From Opisthorchis felineus (lineage: Eukaryota > Platyhelminthes > Trematoda > Opisthorchiida > Opisthorchiidae): 64,000 nucleotides of DNA. The notes under the pieces were generated by a model. That model was not told the DNA's origin. It saw only the letters and a list, made by a program, of their open reading frames with translations, and made no database searches. This document shows positions 60,901 through 64,000 of the stretch, in pieces. Position 1 is the first letter of the stretch. Every line of letters starts with the position of its first letter. The translations under genes were made by a program, and so were the position numbers. The stretch spans positions 238,999-302,998 of the forward strand of contig SJOL01007277.1 of NCBI GenBank assembly GCA_004794785.1. Direction: 5' to 3'.

Positions 60901-63900
60901 GTTCTTCCCATTTTTATGAACTGCCTAGGAATCAAGAGGGATTTACAGAGCAGTTCACTCCGGTCCACATTATCGGAAGTACAACACACAGTTGTGTACA
61001 AATACTGGCTTACTAACAAAAGGATACACCTCGAGTGAAATGAATATGCTGGAAGGAAATCAACAATGTTGCTTTTGCACGCGTAGCCCAACATGAAACC
61101 CAGACAACGTAAGGTATCCCAATTTGTTGGATAAGTATGACAGCAAAAAAGGTCAGCATCTGTAACATAAAAGGCAATCGTACATGCTTTCTGGTTGACA
61201 GTGAGTAAAGCTCAGGGAGTCCTAAATGTGTTTCTTGAATATGACTAGCTAAGGTTTTAATTCTTCGTTCACTGATTTATTCGTTGAAAGACATTTTTCT
61301 TTCTTTATTGCATGGCTCATAGTATGCCAAAGTTGAGCCACGTAATTATGAAGGCTGAAAAACTTTCTTTGAACAACAGAACGCGCCACGGAACTTGGAT
61401 AATGATTACGCAGTTGTTGGCCAACTCCCGTAGGAAGAATACTCCCCAAAGCAAGTAAACAGTGCCTCTGGAAACCTGAATCGTGTGCCCCCTTTGCTCC
61501 TGCTTTCCAATATTGACGAGTGAATTGAAAATAAAAACAGTTCCAGGCATTGTAAAAACGACGTAGAATGTGGAAAGAAGGAACAATGTAAGAGATGCTC
61601 TTAGTTGTTGGAATTCGGTGGAGTGTTTCCCAAACTTACCGCGTTTGCCGTACATTATCCTTATACGGCCATAGAATACCACGTTTAAGGTCAAGATTAC
61701 AAATGGGGGTAAGATATATGAAAAGAGCTGATCGATAACCAGTGAAGCAGTGCGGTCTTTCCGATACCAACAAACGCGCTGACTGTCTACAGAAACCCAG
61801 GTAATACTCGATGATGTAGGTAATATTGTAAGGGTAGTGAACAATGCAGCGGTTCCCACCGCTATCCAAGCATGATGTTTTCGCAGGCGCATCGCTTTGA
61901 CTGGGAAGAAGATGGCCATGAAACGATCCAGACTGGCTACTATAAGGACATTTGAGTACGATGCGAAGAAGCAGTTGGACACCATACTGGAGGCTGTATA
62001 CGACAGTGGACTTATGTGTTGAACATAGAAGTAGACTGTTCCATTCGTAGCATAGGGAAGACCTCTGGAGGGGAACAGACGTATCCAACCGATCACAATG
62101 TTGCTCACCCAACCGGAAATGAGCATGCATATCAGATAAATTAGTGGTCGAGTGAGATGTCGTGGTTTACTTACGATAATTATGATTATGGTTGGGGTTC
62201 CAAGAAGACCAGTTCCACATAAAATCTGTAGAATATAGGCACAAATCCACCCGACGACAGACAAGAGCGCACATACCATGCGGTCCTCTGTTTTAGATTC
62301 ATGAGTTAGTTTCTCGCATGCCTCGAGGTATTCCCGCGGATTAAATGGAAGGTTTGTTGTTGGATTCGCCATATCCTATTCTTCGTCTGCAAATTATGTG
62401 TTCTTTCCAGATGCACCTGTACTAAATGCCACACACCATTCGTTTACCTAAAATTGGCAGGACTACCATTGGAGTTTCAGTAATTCCGCCCACTCATATT
62501 CAGCCCATTTTTACCAGAAAGATTCGTAACCTAAGGCTGATTATGTTTCCGTAAACTAACTCGCTTTGAAGTAAAATAAATAAAAAACGCTCGTCCGGCT
62601 CTTTTAGAACCTTGTAATATGAATTTATATCTTCGATAAATTCATTTGTCATGCAGTACAAGCTGCATTGTTGCTATTCATACGTTCTTGATTGTCATCT
62701 CAACGACAGAAAAAGTATGAAATTTCGTGTATATTTCGATTAACGCAGTTTGAGCTGCTGATGTAGGTGAAGACTTCAGAATATAAGACTTTCGGACAGA
62801 ATTCTTTGATGAGTCTTAGCTAACCTCAGTAGGGTACGGACAGTTCTTCTTAATTATGCTGACCTGCCGGCATGCTGTTGAAACTTCACTGCTCTGACTG
62901 ACCAATCTGTGAAGTCATACATCTTGTTCGAACAAAGAAGCACTGGTCTAGTTCGATGCTAAAACGCGTATATCTGAGCAATTTTTAACAACACGCTGGA
63001 ATAAACGTGAATTGCCTCGACGGAATGAACTACTTACAAATTTGCTAAAAAGTACTCCACGCGCGATGGCCTTTGCCCCGTCAGTCGAAGAGTGGTATGA
63101 ACAAGAGATTCCGCTGAGATTCTGCTGGGTCAAAAGTTAAAACCATTTTTCTTTGCAACCAAGTGTATTTCGCGAATGATTCACCTCCTTCAAAAATATT
63201 CAAATGACATGGGCTATTGCCAGTAACGCAGCTCAATTCTGAATGAAATCAGTGCCGAGCCGTTCCTGGTTGAAGCGATCCGAGAAAAATACACTGCTCT
63301 CCAATACAATGCATGCAGAACTTTCAACACTGATGTGCACATGAGAGTGAGCTGACCATCCCCAGGGCATTCGAGCATATATCTGGAAGTATACTCAGGT
63401 GGGTCATCCAAGTGAGGGGTCCCAGTGACCCCTGGCCAAACTGCTTTCACTTGCAGACTGCGAGCCTTTAAATATGCCAAACCCTGTAGATGGACTAAAT
63501 TAATCAGTCATTTCATCCGGCTTTCTTCATGGTTTCTTATCGTGCCGTCTGAGTGCGATTTTTGCGAAGATAAGAAACCGATATGCAAAAAGCAAATTGT
63601 GATCACCCGTTTTATCGAGAGTGTTTACTGCGTTACTCGATTCTCCGTTTAATTATTCGAACTGGTGTAGAATAACACCATAGGGCTTGGGTGTGCTGGC
63701 ATGAGAAGCTATGAACGAAAAGCCAATAGTCACACATGAATAAATATTCACGAAACACTGACTGAAATCGTGAGTTCTTGGAGAGGCAGTGTCAGAGATG
63801 ACAAGTGCTTTGTTTGTACATATCAACTCATTTCCGTAGCTCTGCTAATACCGCTGTTCAAGGCATCAGTGTATGTGGTGCTCGCGCTTGGTATTTTGCT

Positions 63901-63973
63901 CTACATCACATTTGTTCGCGATATGCTATGGCAGAAAAACAACACAGCGAGCAAACACAGTAACCCGGACTGA
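57937..63973 (+). CDS. Partial spliced gene with a C-terminal membrane helix (candidate exons)
   Basis: Three candidate exons share one strand and phase. Exon a, 57937-58054, follows a CTGCTCTCTAG acceptor, reads through NKLPISADKSVVNYRERI and ends at a GTAGGT donor. Exon b, 59127-59231, follows TGGCTTCAG, reads KQFDDNLRTESQSLELVEAI and ends at a GTAAAT donor. Exon c, 63840-63973, follows TTTCCGTAG, encodes one hydrophobic segment (FKASVYVVLALGILLYITFV), a hydrophilic tail and a stop. Each is joined in phase 1. The first exons of the gene, and perhaps internal ones, are not identified; the 5' edge of exon a is ambiguous. The product would be acidic-polar with one membrane helix close to its end (tail anchor, or the end of a type I protein). 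I do not recognise the family. The last intron holds the 86-bp repeat, a gypsy scrap and the oppositely oriented receptor paralog 3. Confidence 0.33.
59368..59625. repeat. Perfect 3 x 86-bp tandem repeat
   Basis: Units begin CTCATATTTCTTACGCACGA at 59368, 59454 and 59540 and end ...CAGTAGGGTG. By eye the three 86-bp units are identical, apart from the leftmost and rightmost junctions. Each unit contains the small inverted repeat GCACG-AC-CGTGC. As 86 is not a multiple of 3, the array cannot encode a periodic peptide. It lies within a candidate intron, about 135 bp after exon b of the 57.9-kb model. Confidence 0.93.
59880..60240 (+). mobile_element. Ty3/gypsy integrase-core scrap
   Basis: MILTDQGPCFESEMF at about 59977 and RTAPYHPQTNGLTER at about 60063 are the two catalytic-core signatures of LTR-retrotransposon integrases (the 'sDqG..F' Asp and the 'aYHPQtnGlvER' Glu). 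In another frame, IKEWLSAKGGDWEVNLRMVL and LAYRASRTHSS (60105-60200) give the continuation, so a frameshift lies near 60105. No LTRs, RT or gag were found beside it. It is a dead fragment. Confidence 0.75.
61249..62372 (-). CDS. Rhodopsin-like orphan GPCR, paralog 3, frameshifted near the C-terminus
   Basis: This is the third member of the receptor family, on the opposite strand. The frame opening at 62372 gives 351 residues with all seven helices, collinear with the other two. At about 61389/61390 one base is missing relative to paralog 1 (CAAGTTCC-GTGG against CAAGTTCCTGTGG). The frame then leaves the family sequence and stops at 61317. The family-like C-tail (helix 8 onward, VARSVVQ...) continues in another frame to a stop at 61249. 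As it stands the product has seven helices but a foreign 22-residue tail. The TM3 residue 125, cysteine in the other two, is tyrosine here (TGT to TAT), while ECL2 Cys201 remains, so the class A disulfide cannot form. Either this is an early pseudogene, or the deletion is a sequencing error and the Cys loss is real divergence. Confidence 0.85.
62471..62520 (-). promoter_or_regulatory. Conserved 5' block upstream of receptor paralog 3
   Basis: Read on the minus strand, this block gives GGGCTGAATATGAGTGGGCG followed by GAATTACTGAAACTCC. It closely matches the paralog 2 upstream block and lies about 115 bp before the ATG at 62372. Spacing and sequence agree in spite of the opposite orientation and a distance of over 44 kb. 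Confidence 0.45.
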
Positions 63974-64000
63974 AACGACCTACCGAGTACCTGATAGACA

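Noticed and set aside
63214..63480. 88-codon minus-strand frame with protein-like composition
   Set aside because: No splice context or recognisable domain; the opposite strand gives comparable fragments, so no strand can be preferred.

Overview
The window reads as a low-gene-density stretch of a flatworm genome, most likely a digenean trematode (fluke). The reasons are: AT-rich DNA; three long, single-exon, lineage-specific 7TM receptor genes standing alone in many kilobases of non-coding sequence; eroded LINEs of EN+RT type; a tRNA-derived SINE of a kind I associate with digenean genomes; and dispersed repeats carrying hammerhead-ribozyme-like cores, a feature known from schistosome SINE-like repeats and from Penelope-like elements. 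Nothing looks prokaryotic. The species call is inference.

Layout. 0-8 kb: receptor paralog 1 (4212-5336, +) with one HHR-B and one HHR-A repeat upstream. 8.3-10 kb: an RTE-like LINE remnant (-). 11.7-12 kb: a fold-back pair of tRNA-headed HHR-B repeats. 16.7-17.9 kb: receptor paralog 2 (+). 21 kb: an inverted pair of HHR-A repeats, one lacking its ribozyme core. 27.2-30.0 kb: a nearly complete but decayed LINE (+), followed by two HHR-A copies in tandem. 32.7-32.9 kb: a candidate minus-strand exon. 34.3-35.6 kb: a second copy of that LINE family (-), split by a SINE with an 8-bp target duplication. 38-49 kb: more HHR-A copies, including the best-preserved ribozyme core (43.7 kb). 46.2-54.9 kb: a hand-built spliced gene for a small four-helix membrane protein, with all introns in phase 1. 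56.6-57.5 kb: another RTE-like fragment (-). 57.9-64.0 kb: candidate phase-1 exons of a protein with a C-terminal membrane helix; its long intron holds a perfect three-unit 86-bp tandem repeat and a Ty3/gypsy integrase scrap. 61.2-62.4 kb: receptor paralog 3 (-), with a 1-base frameshift and loss of the conserved TM3 cysteine.

The three receptors align without a gap over about 280 residues. They also share an upstream block about 111-115 bp before each ATG, so coding unit and proximal 5' region were duplicated together. The most striking non-coding signal is the HHR-A repeat family: its core has the CTGATGA / GAAA arrangement, a self-complementary stem III (ACCGGT) and a long stem I whose two arms change together between copies. 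All repeat and exon models were read by eye; none was checked by search or alignment software.
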